From Bartonella phoceensis (lineage in GTDB: Bacteria; Pseudomonadota; Alphaproteobacteria; Rhizobiales; Rhizobiaceae), in contig NZ_CADEAD010000001.1 of NCBI RefSeq assembly GCF_902825145.1, positions 248,001-312,000 of the forward strand: a stretch of 64,000 nucleotides of DNA, given 5' to 3'. Positions within the stretch are counted from its first letter, which is position 1. The number at the start of each line of letters is the position of its first letter. A model generated the notes under the pieces. That model ran no database searches and had not been told where the DNA came from. It was given only the letters and a program-made list of their open reading frames with translations. The position numbers and the translations under genes were made by a program. Of this stretch, positions 32,613-42,967 are shown piece after piece.

Positions 32613-33431
32613 ATGGCTAAAGGTAATGGTTTATTGTACGGCAAGCGTGGTTTAATTTTGGGATTGGCCAATAATCGCTCTATCGCTTGGGGGATAGCAA
32701 AAGCTGCGAGTGTTGCGGGAGCAGAGCTTGCTTTCACCTATCAAGGTGAGGCGATGAAAAAGCGTGTTGAGCCTTTGGCTGAGGAAGTAAAAGGGTTAGT
32801 TTGCGGTCATTGTGATGTTTCTGATAGTGCATCCATTGATGCAGTTTTTAAAGTCATAGAGAAAAAATGGGAAAAACTTGATTTTTTAGTTCATGCTATT
32901 GGTTTTTCTGATAAAGATGAATTAAGCGGCCGTTATATTGATATTAGCGAATCAAATTTTATGATGACCATGAATATTTCCGTTTATTCCTTAACGGCTT
33001 TGGCAAAGCGTGCAGAAAAATTGATGTTAGATGGTGGTTCAATTCTAACGCTAAGCTATTATGGTGCAGAAAAGGTCGTTCCCAATTATAATGTGATGGG
33101 AGTTGCAAAAGCGGCTCTTGAAGCAAGCGTGAAATACCTAGCAGTAGATTTAGGTCCTAAGCGTATTCGTGTTAATGCTATATCTGCTGGACCGATCAAG
33201 ACGTTAGCTGCCTCTGGCATTGGTGATTTTCGTTATATTTTAAAATGGAATGAATATAACGCTCCCTTACGTCGTACGGTGACAATTGAAGAAGTGGGTG
33301 ATTCTGCTCTTTACTTTCTTTCAGATTTGTCTCGTTCTGTTACGGGTGAGGTGCACCATGTGGATTCAGGTTATAATATCATAGGTATGAAAGCTGTTGA
33401 TGCACCAGATATATCCGTCGTTAAAGAATAA
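32613..33431 (+). CDS. fabI: Enoyl-[acyl-carrier-protein] reductase (NADH)
   Basis: A 272-residue short-chain dehydrogenase that completes fatty-acid elongation cycles. The family's nucleotide motif is GLILGLANNRSIAWGIAKA (about residues 10-28). The catalytic segment is LSYYGAEKVVPNYNVMGVAKAALEASVKYLA with the Tyr-x6-Lys pair. SAGPIKTLAASGIGDF is also typical. It is the target class of triclosan and isoniazid-type inhibitors. ATG 32613 is chosen with GGGG eight bases upstream; a GTG at 32607 is in frame. Confidence 0.96.
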   Translation: MAKGNGLLYGKRGLILGLANNRSIAWGIAKAASVAGAELAFTYQGEAMKKRVEPLAEEVKGLVCGHCDVSDSASIDAVFKVIEKKWEKLDFLVHAIGFSDKDELSGRYIDISESNFMMTMNISVYSLTALAKRAEKLMLDGGSILTLSYYGAEKVVPNYNVMGVAKAALEASVKYLAVDLGPKRIRVNAISAGPIKTLAASGIGDFRYILKWNEYNAPLRRTVTIEEVGDSALYFLSDLSRSVTGEVHHVDSGYNIIGMKAVDAPDISVVKE

Positions 33432-33505
33432 AGTTTATTTTACAAAGCTTTTTCGATAACGGTGGTTTGACCGGATTTAGAACGGCCAATTATCTTTGGG
33501 GGCGG

Positions 33506-33537
33506 AGTCTCTGTTTATGTGCAACGCGACAGAGGCT
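33506..33537 (+). promoter_or_regulatory. Hairpin upstream of aroC
   Basis: AGTCTCTGT (33506-33514) can pair with ACAGAGGCT (33529-33537), a nine-pair stem with one G-U and a 14-base loop. It is not followed by a U-run and lies 39 bases before the aroC start, so a 5'-leader structure is more likely than a terminator. No riboswitch family was recognised. Confidence 0.3.
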
Positions 33538-33576
33538 GTAGTTGTGTGTATTTGACGGAGAAACGGGGCATTTTTC

Positions 33577-34665
33577 ATGTCGCATAATACATTTGGTCAT
33601 TTATTTCGTGTAACGACATGGGGTGAAAGTCATGGTAGTGCTCTTGGTTGTGTCATCGATGGTTGCCCTCCAGGGATTGCTTTCACTGTTGCAGAAGTTC
33701 AAGCTTATCTTGATAAACGCAGACCAGGACAATCAAAATATACAACACAGCGACAAGAGTTTGATAAAGTAGAAATACTTTCAGGGACTATTGTTCAGGA
33801 CGATGGAACAACATTGGTTACAATGGGGACACCAATTTCTCTCTTGATTCGAAATATCGATCAGCGTTCTAAAGATTATGGTTCGATTGCTCATCAGTAT
33901 CGTCCTGGTCATGCAGATTATACTTATGACATTAAATATGGCATTCGGGATTTTCGAGGTGGTGGGCGTGCTTCAGCACGTGAGACGGCAGCACGTGTTG
34001 CGGCAGGTGCTATCGCTCGTAAAGTGATTCCTGGTTTGATTGTACGGGGAGCTGTGATAGCAATTGGTCCGCATACAATTAACCGCGATCATTGGGACTG
34101 GTCAGAGGTTGATAAAAATCCTTTTTTTACACCTGATGCAGAGATGGTACAGGTTTTTGGTGATTATATAGATAAGGTCCGTAAAGATGGTTCATCTGTT
34201 GGTGCTGTTGTTGAGATTATTGCGGAAAATGTTCCTGCAGGTTTAGGGGCACCTATTTATGCAAAACTTGATCAGGCTATTGCATCGTTGCTCATGTCGA
34301 TTAATGCGGTGAAGGGTGTTGAAATAGGAGATGGTTTTGCAGCAGCTCGCTTGAGGGGAGAAGAAAATGCAGATGAAATGCGGATGGGAAGCGATGGCAA
34401 ACCACTCTTTTTATCCAATCACGCAGGCGGTATTTTAGGTGGAATATCGAGTGGACAACCAATAATTGCACGTTTTGCTGTGAAACCTACTTCATCAATT
34501 TTAATACCTCGTCGTTCAATTGATATTGATGGTAATAATGTAAACATTGTAACGAAGGGACGTCATGATCCCTGCGTTGGGATTCGTGCTGTTCCTGTTG
34601 GTGAAGCAATGGTTGCTTGTGCTATTGCTGATCATTATCTAAGACATCGCGGTCAGGTCGGATAA
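33577..34665 (+). CDS. aroC: Chorismate synthase
   Basis: A 362-residue FMN-dependent lyase making chorismate, the last common step of aromatic synthesis. It opens with [33 protein letters not shown] and contains [55 protein letters not shown] and the C-terminal [18 protein letters not shown], all family signatures. The length matches the family. It is 17 bases upstream of the ribB gene and likely cotranscribed. Confidence 0.97.
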   Translation: MSHNTFGHLFRVTTWGESHGSALGCVIDGCPPGIAFTVAEVQAYLDKRRPGQSKYTTQRQEFDKVEILSGTIVQDDGTTLVTMGTPISLLIRNIDQRSKDYGSIAHQYRPGHADYTYDIKYGIRDFRGGGRASARETAARVAAGAIARKVIPGLIVRGAVIAIGPHTINRDHWDWSEVDKNPFFTPDAEMVQVFGDYIDKVRKDGSSVGAVVEIIAENVPAGLGAPIYAKLDQAIASLLMSINAVKGVEIGDGFAAARLRGEENADEMRMGSDGKPLFLSNHAGGILGGISSGQPIIARFAVKPTSSILIPRRSIDIDGNNVNIVTKGRHDPCVGIRAVPVGEAMVACAIADHYLRHRGQVG

Positions 34666-34682
34666 TTTAAAAGGTAACAATA

Positions 34683-35789
34683 ATGGCGTATGATGAAAAA
34701 AAAATTATTTCAGCACTTCAAGCTTTTGAGCGTGGTGAAATTGTTGTGGTTATCGATGATAATGACCGTGAAAATGAAGGTGATTTAACGGTTGCTGCTG
34801 CCCATTGTACAGAAGAAAAGATGGCATTTATCATTCGTCATACAACAGGTATTGTTTGCGCTCCTATGCCAAAAAAAGAAGCACAACGGCTTCATCTTAC
34901 TCCTATGGTGCCAGATAATGATTCTGCGTATCGTACCCAGTTTACTATGACTGTTGATTTTAAACATGGAATAACAACGGGGATTTCAGCACACGATCGT
35001 ACATTAGCGGTGCGTAATCTTGCTAATTCGAATGCTGGCCCAAACGATTTTGTTCGTCCTGGACATATTTTTCCTTTAATTGCGCATGAAGGAGGGGTTC
35101 TTACGCGTTCAGGTCACACGGAAGCAGCTGTCGATTTATGTAAATTAGTTGGTTTGCCCCCTGTTGGTGTTATTGGTGAATTGGTCAATGATGATGGGAG
35201 CGTTAAACATGGAGATGAGATTACAAAATTTGCACAGGACAATCGTTTGCATATAATAACAGTTGCCGATTTGATTGCTTATCGCCAACGTAAAGAAATC
35301 TTGATCAGGCATGTTGGAGAAATGCCTATCGAAACATCAATAGGCCCAGCTGTTGTGCAAAGTTATCAACTTCCTTGGGAAGCAGTCCAGCATATCGCAA
35401 TTATTTTTGGCGATATCTCTGATGGTGAGGATATTCCTGTGTGTTTGCATCGCGAAAATATTTTGAATGATATTTTTGGGCAATTTCCAGATATTACAGC
35501 TATCATGCAACGTATGATGGAAAAAGCAAAGCGTGGTGTGTTTGTTTATTTGCGTGCAGAATCTGTTAATGTACAATCAGCTGCAGGCATTCAGAGGATT
35601 ATACAAGAAGGTTCGGAGAAGCATGTGCAGGCAATCGAACGCGAAGAAGAATGGCTCCAAGTTGGTTTAGGATCACAAATTTTGAAAAATTTAGGAATCA
35701 GTTCTGTTATTGTATGTGCTCCTAAAGAGCGCCATTATACAGATTTAGAAGGTTTTGGAATTCGTATATCCAAAATAGATGCGTTGTGA
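34683..35789 (+). CDS. ribB: 3,4-dihydroxy-2-butanone 4-phosphate synthase with degenerate GTP-cyclohydrolase-II-like domain
   Basis: A 368-residue two-domain protein. Residues 1-205 are an intact RibB enzyme for riboflavin synthesis: [63 protein letters not shown]. Residues 215-368 resemble RibA (GTP cyclohydrolase II) in layout but lack its zinc-binding Cys cluster. The equivalent of the VHSEC...CDCG segment reads [14 protein letters not shown], with no such cysteines. The second domain is therefore unlikely to be catalytic, and a separate RibA would be needed. Similar fusions with inactive RibA-like domains are known in alphaproteobacteria. xseB starts seven bases downstream. Confidence 0.92.
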   Translation: MAYDEKKIISALQAFERGEIVVVIDDNDRENEGDLTVAAAHCTEEKMAFIIRHTTGIVCAPMPKKEAQRLHLTPMVPDNDSAYRTQFTMTVDFKHGITTGISAHDRTLAVRNLANSNAGPNDFVRPGHIFPLIAHEGGVLTRSGHTEAAVDLCKLVGLPPVGVIGELVNDDGSVKHGDEITKFAQDNRLHIITVADLIAYRQRKEILIRHVGEMPIETSIGPAVVQSYQLPWEAVQHIAIIFGDISDGEDIPVCLHRENILNDIFGQFPDITAIMQRMMEKAKRGVFVYLRAESVNVQSAAGIQRIIQEGSEKHVQAIEREEEWLQVGLGSQILKNLGISSVIVCAPKERHYTDLEGFGIRISKIDAL

Positions 35790-35796
35790 GGATTGT

Positions 35797-36051
35797 ATGA
35801 AACAAGAGCTAAAAAAGGGGGATATTACAGTATTGAGCTTTGAGGAAGCACTTAAGCAGCTTGAAGATATTGTCGAGAAGCTGGAACGTGGGGATGTTCC
35901 TTTAGAACAATCAATTGATATTTATGAGCGTGGTGAAGCTCTCAAAAAACATTGTGAGAAACTCTTGAAAGTAGCTGAAGCCAAAGTTGAAAAAATTCAG
36001 CTTTCAGAAGAGGGATGTCCGGAAGGCGTAGAGCCTCTTGATTCTGAATAA
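35797..36051 (+). CDS. xseB: Exodeoxyribonuclease VII small subunit
   Basis: An 84-residue helical protein with the family core [56 protein letters not shown] (about residues 14-68). It binds XseA to form the single-strand exonuclease VII. I choose ATG 35797, which has GAGGA four to five bases upstream; the frame extends to 35779 inside ribB but that part is not conserved. In related Rhizobiales xseB similarly precedes dxs. Confidence 0.93.
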   Translation: MKQELKKGDITVLSFEEALKQLEDIVEKLERGDVPLEQSIDIYERGEALKKHCEKLLKVAEAKVEKIQLSEEGCPEGVEPLDSE

Positions 36052-36267
36052 TATTGAGTCATTGGGTGATATTTATTGCAAGATGGGAGATGTCGTAATT
36101 GATTTTAATATAGTGTGTTTTATCGGTTTTTTTTATGAAATAAGTGAGTAAAAATCATCAATCGTCACCGATAAGAGAATATTTTTCAATGGAAATATGC
36201 AAAACTATAAACAAAAGAGAAGAGTAGGTGTATTCTTACCATTTCACTCTCTTGACGATGTAATAAT

Positions 36268-36273
36268 AAGGAG
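36268..36273 (+). promoter_or_regulatory. Ribosome binding site deciding the TTG start of dxs
   Basis: A perfect AAGGAG six bases before TTG 36280. No in-frame ATG fits the conserved N-terminus of Dxs, so this site fixes a non-AUG start, which may lower expression of the pathway's entry enzyme. Confidence 0.7.
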
Positions 36274-36279
36274 TTTTTT

Positions 36280-38196
36280 TTGTCACGGACATTGACACCA
36301 TTACTTGACCGTATTCGTTTACCACATGATTTGCGGACACTGCCTGAGTCTGATTTGGTAAGATTAGCCAATGAGTTGCGAACGGAAACAATTGATGCGG
36401 TTTCCGTAACAGGTGGTCATCTTGGTGCAGGGCTTGGTGTTGTTGAGCTCACTGTTGCATTACATTATGTTTTTAATACGCCAGAGGATAGGATTATTTG
36501 GGATGTTGGCCATCAAACCTATCCACATAAAATTTTAACGGGGCGTAGAGAGAGAATTCGTACATTGCGTCAGGAGGGTGGATTATCAGGTTTTACGAAG
36601 CGTTCAGAAAGTGTGTATGATCCATTTGGTGCGGGTCATTCTTCTACTTCTATTTCAGCTGGTCTTGGCATGGCAGTGGCTAGTGCTTTAAAATCAGAGG
36701 AAAGGCGCAACATCATTGCTGTCATTGGTGATGGTGCTATGTCTGCTGGTATGGCTTATGAAGCGATGAATAATGCTGGTGCTTTAGATGCGCGTTTGAT
36801 TGTTATTCTTAATGATAACGATATGTCTATTGCACCACCTACCGGTGCTATGAGTGCGCATCTTGCACGATTGGTTTCCCGTCCTTCTTACCGTAGTTTG
36901 CGTGAACGGGTAAAGGTCCTAGGCGAAAAATTACCTAAATTCTTTTTAGATAAAGCACGTCTTTCAGAAGAATTTGCGCGTGGCCTTTTGGTTGGTGGGA
37001 CCTTGTTTGAAGAGCTTGGCTTTTACTATGTTGGACCAATAGATGGGCATAATTTAAAGCATTTATTGCCTGTTTTAAAAAATGTTCGCGAATATCCTTG
37101 TGGTCCTGTTTTGGTGCATGTGGTTACACATAAGGGTAAAGGGTATGCACCTGCGGAAGTGTCATCTGATAAATATCATGGTGTAAATCGTTTTGATATT
37201 ACAACAGGTAAACAGGTTAAAATACAAAGCAATGTTCTTCCTTATACGAAGGTCTTTTCTAAGGCTTTAATAGAAGAATCCTGCCATGATGATAAGATTG
37301 TTGGTATAACAGCGGCTATGTCAACGGGGACAGGCCTTGATGCTTTTGCTGAAAAGTTTCCTGAAAGAATGTTTGATGTTGGAATTGCTGAACAGCATGC
37401 AGTAACTTTTGCGGCAGGACTTTCTTGTGAAGGTTATAAGCCTTTTGTTGCGATTTATTCTACTTTTCTACAGCGTGCTTATGATCAGATTATTCATGAT
37501 GTATCGATTCAAAAGTTACCCGTGCGCTTTGCGATTGATCGCGCAGGTTTTGTGGGTGCAGATGGTGCGACACACGCTGGTAGTTTTGATATTGTTTTTT
37601 TAACCACGCTTCCTGAATTTGTGGTTATGGCACCTTCTGATGAAGTCGAACTGATGCATATGGTGCGTACTGCTGCAGCTTATGACCAGGGACCAATTTC
37701 TTTTCGTTATCCGCGTGGTCAAGGTGTTGGCATGGATTTACCACAGCGCGGTGAGTTAATAGAGATTGGCAAAGGGCGTGTTCTGCGTGAGGGAAACAGG
37801 ATAGCTTTGGTGTGTTTTGGAACGCGGATGTCGGAAGTATTGGTTGCTGCTGATACGTTGGCTGCAGAAGGATTATCTACAACGGTTGCAGATGCACGGT
37901 TTGCGAAGCCTCTGGATAAGGATTTGATGCGTCGTTTGGCACGTGAGCATGAAGTATTAGTGACAATTGAAGAAGGTGCAATAGGCGGATTTGGAGCACA
38001 CTTATTACAATTTTTGGCGCAAGAAGGACTCTTAGAACATTGTTTGAAAGTCCGCACATTAAAATTTCCTGATGAATATTTGAGTCACGGTTCACCAGAG
38101 AAAGTCCTTTCACGTATAGGGCTTGATGCTGTTGGTATTATCGATACAGTTTTTACTGCTTTAGGACGCGAGATTAGGACAATACAGAAAATTTGA
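36280..38196 (+). CDS. dxs: 1-deoxy-D-xylulose-5-phosphate synthase
   Basis: A 638-residue thiamine-diphosphate enzyme, first step of the methylerythritol phosphate pathway. It has [39 protein letters not shown], the ThDP motif [19 protein letters not shown]...LNDNDMSI (about residues 150-185), [17 protein letters not shown] and [22 protein letters not shown]. The start is a TTG at 36280: AAGGAG at 36268-36273 is six bases upstream and the sequence from there ([15 protein letters not shown]) is the conserved N-terminus. The next ATG is far inside, so TTG initiation is likely genuine. tlyA follows eight bases after the stop. Confidence 0.96.
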   Translation: MSRTLTPLLDRIRLPHDLRTLPESDLVRLANELRTETIDAVSVTGGHLGAGLGVVELTVALHYVFNTPEDRIIWDVGHQTYPHKILTGRRERIRTLRQEGGLSGFTKRSESVYDPFGAGHSSTSISAGLGMAVASALKSEERRNIIAVIGDGAMSAGMAYEAMNNAGALDARLIVILNDNDMSIAPPTGAMSAHLARLVSRPSYRSLRERVKVLGEKLPKFFLDKARLSEEFARGLLVGGTLFEELGFYYVGPIDGHNLKHLLPVLKNVREYPCGPVLVHVVTHKGKGYAPAEVSSDKYHGVNRFDITTGKQVKIQSNVLPYTKVFSKALIEESCHDDKIVGITAAMSTGTGLDAFAEKFPERMFDVGIAEQHAVTFAAGLSCEGYKPFVAIYSTFLQRAYDQIIHDVSIQKLPVRFAIDRAGFVGADGATHAGSFDIVFLTTLPEFVVMAPSDEVELMHMVRTAAAYDQGPISFRYPRGQGVGMDLPQRGELIEIGKGRVLREGNRIALVCFGTRMSEVLVAADTLAAEGLSTTVADARFAKPLDKDLMRRLAREHEVLVTIEEGAIGGFGAHLLQFLAQEGLLEHCLKVRTLKFPDEYLSHGSPEKVLSRIGLDAVGIIDTVFTALGREIRTIQKI

Positions 38197-38203
38197 GTAT
38201 GAA

Positions 38204-38950
38204 ATGGTCGCTAGAAAAAGGCTCGATATTCTTTTAGTTGAAAAAAAATTTTTTACTACACGGTCACGGGCACGTGATGCCATTGCACGCCAAACTGTTA
38301 AGGTTAATGGTGAAATCATTTTAAAAGCTGGGCAAATCATTTCGCATGACGCGAAGATTATTGTTTGTGATCCAGCACAGAATTATGTGTCACGTGCAGC
38401 ATTAAAATTGATTAGTGCACTTGATGCATTTCCAATTGTTACGAAGAAAGTGACCGCTCTTGATATTGGTGCATCAACAGGTGGTTTTACACAAGTTCTC
38501 TTAGAACGTGGAGCAGCGCATGTTATTGCTGTTGATGTTGGTCATCATCAATTGGATATACGTTTATCCGGTAAGAGTACAATAACCTTATTAGAAGGTC
38601 TAAATATCAGAGATTTGAAACGAGAACATTTAGGGAGTCATGAAATTGATCTCATCGTCTCAGATGTCAGCTTTATTTCTCTTAAACTTGCCTTACCTTC
38701 TGTTTTGTCTTTAGCCAAGAAGGGAGCTCAAGCTGTTTTATTGGTAAAGCCTCAATTTGAGATTGGTCGTAAGTATCTTGGTAAAGGCGGAGTATTAAAA
38801 GATCCCTTAATGGCTAAAAAAACTGCTGAGAGGCTTTTTGATTGGCTGAATTTGCAAAGGGGCTGGAGTGCGAAAGGTTTGCTTCCCTCACCTATTGCAG
38901 GTGGTGATGGTAATCTAGAATATTTGTTGTTCGGAGAAAAACAAGAATAA
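38204..38950 (+). CDS. tlyA: TlyA-family rRNA (2'-O) methyltransferase
   Basis: A 248-residue protein with an N-terminal S4 RNA-binding domain (RLDILLVEKKFFTTRSRARDAIARQTVKVNGEIILKAGQII, residues 5-45) and an FtsJ-like methyltransferase domain (ALDIGASTGGFTQVLLERGAAHVIAVDVGHHQL, about 85-117; LIVSDVSFISL). TlyA enzymes 2'-O-methylate 16S and 23S rRNA in some bacteria and are often misannotated as hemolysins. It starts at ATG 38204, eight bases after the dxs stop. The downstream partner in related genomes, a RumA/RlmD-type methyltransferase, is a pseudogene here. Confidence 0.93.
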   Translation: MVARKRLDILLVEKKFFTTRSRARDAIARQTVKVNGEIILKAGQIISHDAKIIVCDPAQNYVSRAALKLISALDAFPIVTKKVTALDIGASTGGFTQVLLERGAAHVIAVDVGHHQLDIRLSGKSTITLLEGLNIRDLKREHLGSHEIDLIVSDVSFISLKLALPSVLSLAKKGAQAVLLVKPQFEIGRKYLGKGGVLKDPLMAKKTAERLFDWLNLQRGWSAKGLLPSPIAGGDGNLEYLLFGEKQE

Positions 38951-38961
38951 ATAACAATATC

Positions 38962-40195
38962 ATGATTAATCATATGGGAGCAAATGGTACCGGTGTCGTA
39001 AAAACATGCCATGGCTTGATTTATACTCCTTTTACTTTGCCAGGATAATATGTTGAAATTGCTGTTCATGGAAAATATGCGATACCCGTAGCCTTAAAGG
39101 AAAAATCGCCAGAACGTATGATGCTCTGGGCCGGTATTTTGGCGAATGTGGAGGATGTGTACTGCAGCATTGGCATGCTGATGCTTATTCGCATATGGAA
39201 ACGATAGCTGGTTGTGGATGCATTGAAAGAATATGGACTTGATGTTGCTGTTTCGCTTTTAATTGAATGTAAACCTTATAGCCGACGGCGAATGATTTTA
39301 ACAGCAGCTATGATCGCAAGGTCATAGAGTTGGTTTTAACCGTCATTTTTCTTGGGAAATTATTGCTTTTGAGGAATGTCCCGTAAGTTGTCCAGAGATT
39401 ACCTCTAAACTGGATGATATTAAGTACTCCATGTGCTTTTTAAGCAATCGTGCAAATCGGTTTCATATTACCATAACATAGGTTGAAAATGATTTAGATG
39501 TTACTTTAAACGGGTGTATTATACACGATGAGTCACTTCGTCAGAAAATGGTGTGTGCGGCCCTTTCATGCGGGATTACGGGGTTATCTGTTGAAGGTGA
39601 AGTTTTGATTGAACAAGAAAAGCCATTGATTTACTTCGGAGATGCCTGTGTTGAATTTTCAGCTGGTGGATTTCTCCAAGCGATGCCTGACGCAGAAAAT
39701 ATCATAGGCAATATTATTTTTAACCACTAAAAAAAGCAAAAAATACTCTTGATTTATTTTCAGAGATGGGAACATTTGCTTTACGTATTGCAAAAAAGGT
39801 GAATGTGTATGCGGTAGAAAATAATAAGGCAGCATCAGCAAATTTAGATTCAGCAGCACGTTTTGCAACAGGTTTAAAAAAGTAACTTATAAAAAACGCG
39901 ATCTTTTCCGTCGTCCATTTTTTGTGAAGGAACTTGAGCTTTTTGATTGTGTTGTTTTTGATTCTCCACGCACTGGTGCAGAAAAACAAGTACGTGATTG
40001 GCTAAGACAACAATACCACGTGTAGTGGCCATTTCGTGCAATCCTGCTACACTTTTTCGTAATTTATCTCTTCTTATTGCGAGTAATTATACAGCAGAAC
40101 AAATTATATCGATTGATCAATTTTTATGGTCACCACATGTTGAAGTTATCGCACTTTTGAGCAAGTGTAAAGCAAAGACAAGTCAGAAGCTTTAG
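38962..40195 (+). pseudogene. Pseudogene of RumA/RlmD-type 23S rRNA uracil-C5 methyltransferase
   Basis: Pieces of one protein are scattered over three frames in the right order. At 38962 a TRAM-like start (MGANGTGVVKTCHGLIYTPFTLPG) ends in TAA. Further on come YVEIAVHGKYAIPVALKEKSPERM, the iron-sulfur motif FGECGGCVLQHWHADAY near 39140, VDALKEYGLDVAV, then FSWEIIAFEECPV. Next are GLSVEGEVLIEQEKPLIYFGDACVEFSAGGFLQAMPDAE (39570-39700) and the catalytic C-terminal piece VVAISCNPATLFRNLSLLI...VDQFLWSPHVEVIALLSK-like near 40030-40160. At least five frameshifts or stops interrupt it, and parts of the SAM-binding domain are missing. It is immediately downstream of tlyA, where I recall the intact gene in related Rhizobiales. 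Confidence 0.9.
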
Positions 40196-40519
40196 TTTCA
40201 GTTGAAAAGCTCTTTTTAATTCTATTGGGAATTTTTAAAACAAATTTATTTCGCTTTTTATAAAATAACGCATAAATTGAGTTATAACGATAATTTATCT
40301 CTTTTCAGATTGAATGAGAATACTGAATACAATAAGAATTTTCATTTATTTTTTCTTATTATGAGTGATAAAAAAGCACTTCTTTGCCTCTCAAAAGCAG
40401 GAGCAACATATAGATAAAAACTACCGAATAAAAGACTCATATGTATCTCTTATGAATTATCTTAACACAAAAGGATATAATAATTGGGAGATGGTAAATA
40501 TAATGCTGTTACAAGTTTA
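40196..40519. other. 324-bp convergent spacer
   Basis: AT-rich gap between the methyltransferase pseudogene and the 3' end of tldD. No terminator or gene seen. A 68-codon plus-strand frame at 40365-40571 runs into tldD and is judged spurious. Confidence 0.4.
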
Positions 40520-41941
40520 TTATGTCATAAGTGCTGTTCCACCAATTGTCATATTGTTAATTCGCAGATGAGGTTGTCCAACACCAACAGGGACATTTTG
40601 GCCAGCTTTTCCGCACATACCGATACCATTATCAAGTTTACTATCGTTGCCAATCATAGTGATACGTTTCATAGCATCTGGTCCGTTTCCGATAAGAGTT
40701 GCCCCTTTGATTGGTGCACAAATTTTACCATTTTCTACTCTATAAGCTTCAGTACATTCAAAGACAAATTTTCCAGAAGTAATATCAACCTGTCCTCCGC
40801 CAAACGAAACAGCATAGATACCGCTTTTGAGCGAGGATAGAATCTCTTCAGGTGTTTTGTCTCCTCCTAACATCATTGTATTAGTCATCCGCGGTATTGG
40901 CGCATGTGCATAGGATTCACGTCGTCCATTTCCGGTTGGATTAACCCCCATAAGTCGAGCATTTAACCTATCTTGCATAAAACCAACGAGTTTTCCATCT
41001 TCAATAAGAACGTTATATCCTGAAGGGGTTCCTTCATCATCGATAGTGAGTGAACCACGACATTGGGGAATTGTACCATCATCAACAACTGTAACACCTT
41101 TTGCAGCAACTTGTTGGCCCAAAAGTCCGGAAAAAACAGACGTCTTTTTACGATTAAAATCACCTTCCAAACCATGGCCTACGGCTTCATGAAGCATAAC
41201 ACCGGGCCATCCATTGGCTAAGACAACATCAAATGTTCCTGCTGGTGCTGCTTCTGCCTCTAAGTTTATGAGAGCCATACGTAAGGCTTCATCGGCAGCT
41301 CTTTTCCAATTTTCTTCACAAACAAATTGGTGGAATGTTTGCCGTCCCCCACATCCATAGAAACCATTTTCACGCCGATTCCCTTCCGCTGCAACCACAG
41401 ATATAGAAAGCCGCACAAGTGGACGAATGTCACGAACCAAATACCCATCTGCACGTAAAATTTCAACATGCTGCAGCGAACCGGAAAGAGAAACCGTCAC
41501 TTGATGTAATTTATCATTTTTTGCACGTAAATAGGCATCAATTTTTTGCAAAAGTATACTTTTTTCTTCAAAGGAAGGAGCATTAAGAGGATTATGTGGT
41601 TGATAAAGTCTTTTGTTTGTTTGTTGAGGTGCTGCACTATAAGGTCCTGCATGATTATTATAGGTAACAGCTTTCGCTGCTTCACTTGCACGTTTAAGTG
41701 CAGCGGCTGATAATTCACTAGAGTGCGCATATCCAGTTGCTTCTCCAGCAACAACGCGCAGACCAAATCCCATATCTTGATAAAATGAACCATTTTTAAG
41801 TTGTCCATTATCAAATAAAAGGGTTTCACTTTCTGTATACTCTAAGTAGAGTTCTCCATCATCAGCATGATAAAGTGTTTCTTGTACAAGTGATTGCACT
41901 TTAGATGAAGCAATATCAAAACGGTCAATCAGAGATTTCAT
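40520..41941 (-). CDS. tldD: Metalloprotease TldD
   Basis: A 473-residue TldD/PmbA-family protein, one half of the TldD/TldE zinc protease known to process microcin B17 and CcdA in Escherichia coli. The zinc site HEAVGHGLEGDFNRKKTSVF (HExxxH) is intact. DGELYLEYTESETLLFDNGQLKNGSFYQDMGFGLRVV opens the protein, and GGGQVDITSGKFVFECTEAYRVENGKI lies near the C-terminus. I choose ATG 41941, with AGGA eight bases upstream; the frame extends to 42034 without family sequence. The partner PmbA/TldE is not in this window. Confidence 0.95.
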   Translation of the reverse strand: MKSLIDRFDIASSKVQSLVQETLYHADDGELYLEYTESETLLFDNGQLKNGSFYQDMGFGLRVVAGEATGYAHSSELSAAALKRASEAAKAVTYNNHAGPYSAAPQQTNKRLYQPHNPLNAPSFEEKSILLQKIDAYLRAKNDKLHQVTVSLSGSLQHVEILRADGYLVRDIRPLVRLSISVVAAEGNRRENGFYGCGGRQTFHQFVCEENWKRAADEALRMALINLEAEAAPAGTFDVVLANGWPGVMLHEAVGHGLEGDFNRKKTSVFSGLLGQQVAAKGVTVVDDGTIPQCRGSLTIDDEGTPSGYNVLIEDGKLVGFMQDRLNARLMGVNPTGNGRRESYAHAPIPRMTNTMMLGGDKTPEEILSSLKSGIYAVSFGGGQVDITSGKFVFECTEAYRVENGKICAPIKGATLIGNGPDAMKRITMIGNDSKLDNGIGMCGKAGQNVPVGVGQPHLRINNMTIGGTALMT

Positions 41942-42050
41942 AGTGGTTGTCCTATTTTCCTGAGTGCTTGGAAAGTTTCCATTTGCTTTGTTTGAGAAAG
42001 TTATAAAGCATGCTATGAGGTTTTTATCATCCAATATGCATGAATTTTAT

Positions 42051-42590
42051 TTATGTTTGTAGGGTTGCATAAGCATCACTAAGTCCCTGGAGATCAAAGA
42101 GTCCTCCAACTGCTTGCTCAGGAGTTGTGAAAATAAAGTAAGTTGCCACTTTACCTTTAAAAAAGAGCTGTAATATGTCTTCTTTGAGAACAGCTTCAGC
42201 AACACAATTATCACCAAGACAACGACGATATTCTATTCTTCCCATATTTTTATCGTCGATTTTAAGTCCGACACCAGGGCGTAATTCAACGTAGCTCGGA
42301 GCAAAAACACGCATTAAAGCACCCTGATTTTGAGGGAGTTTATAAAATGTAACACGCAGAGTAATGTCATGGCGATTTTGTGTGTGGACATTTTGTACAA
42401 CTTCACATTGCATATTAGGTGTACCGGGCGGTAGAGAACAAACTTTTGTCCATGCACCGTAGGTTTGTGGAGCAGGAACATTTTGCATATGTAATATCTG
42501 TGCAGTAGCATGATTGGTAAAAACATTACAAAGCGTGTAAATAACAGTACCAACAAAGAAAGTTTTTTTTAGCAATTTATAAAGTATCAC
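42051..42590 (-). CDS. Invasion-associated locus B (IalB) family protein
   Basis: A 179-residue exported protein. It has a signal peptide (KKTFFVGTVIYTLCNVFTNHATAQ, cleavage near residue 31) and the IalB-family fold region. TYGAWTKVCSLPPGTPNMQCEVVQNVHTQNRHDITLRVTFYKLP and CLGDNCVAEAVLKEDILQLFFKGKVATYFIFTTPEQAVGGLFDLQGLSDAY include the two conserved cysteine pairs. IalB of Bartonella bacilliformis is linked to erythrocyte invasion, but this family has several paralogues per genome, so this is not necessarily the ialB locus itself. It is on the same strand as tldD, with about 109 bp between. Confidence 0.88.
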   Translation of the reverse strand: MILYKLLKKTFFVGTVIYTLCNVFTNHATAQILHMQNVPAPQTYGAWTKVCSLPPGTPNMQCEVVQNVHTQNRHDITLRVTFYKLPQNQGALMRVFAPSYVELRPGVGLKIDDKNMGRIEYRRCLGDNCVAEAVLKEDILQLFFKGKVATYFIFTTPEQAVGGLFDLQGLSDAYATLQT

Positions 42591-42967
42591 AGAAAACCCT
42601 AATCACATCAGCATTACACTATTACGCATAACTCTGCATAAAAATAAACTCTTGAACCGAGATTATAACACAAAACCGTTATTTACCCAAATATATTAAT
42701 CCATATACACAAAATCAAATAAAAAATAAAAATATTATGTCATAGAATACCAAGCTTTTAGCATTATTTTATGATAGGTTTGTGGTGTAAGAAATGATGT
42801 GTGTTGAGAAAATGTATTTTTGTTGCAAATATTTTCGTTTGTTTTTAGGGGGTAGGTATAAGAGAGGTACCCTAGTTTTCAAAACACTATAATATTAATT
42901 AGTCATTCCTATATATTAGAGGGTATTTACTTGTGGATGACAAAAATGGGAAAGGTCTTTGGGTGGA
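42591..42967. other. Divergent intergenic region between the ialB-like gene and ctaB
   Basis: 377 bp, strongly AT-rich. In related Rhizobiales I recall coxB and coxA lying between these two genes; no trace of either is readable here. It must carry the ctaB promoter, which I could not place. Confidence 0.4.

Noticed and set aside
38204..38950. TlyA as a hemolysin
   Set aside because: The S4 plus FtsJ-like domains show an rRNA methyltransferase; the hemolysin label is historical.
38951..40195. Reading the 39.5 and 40.0 kb frames as separate small genes
   Set aside because: They are ordered fragments of one methyltransferase and are better explained as a single pseudogene.
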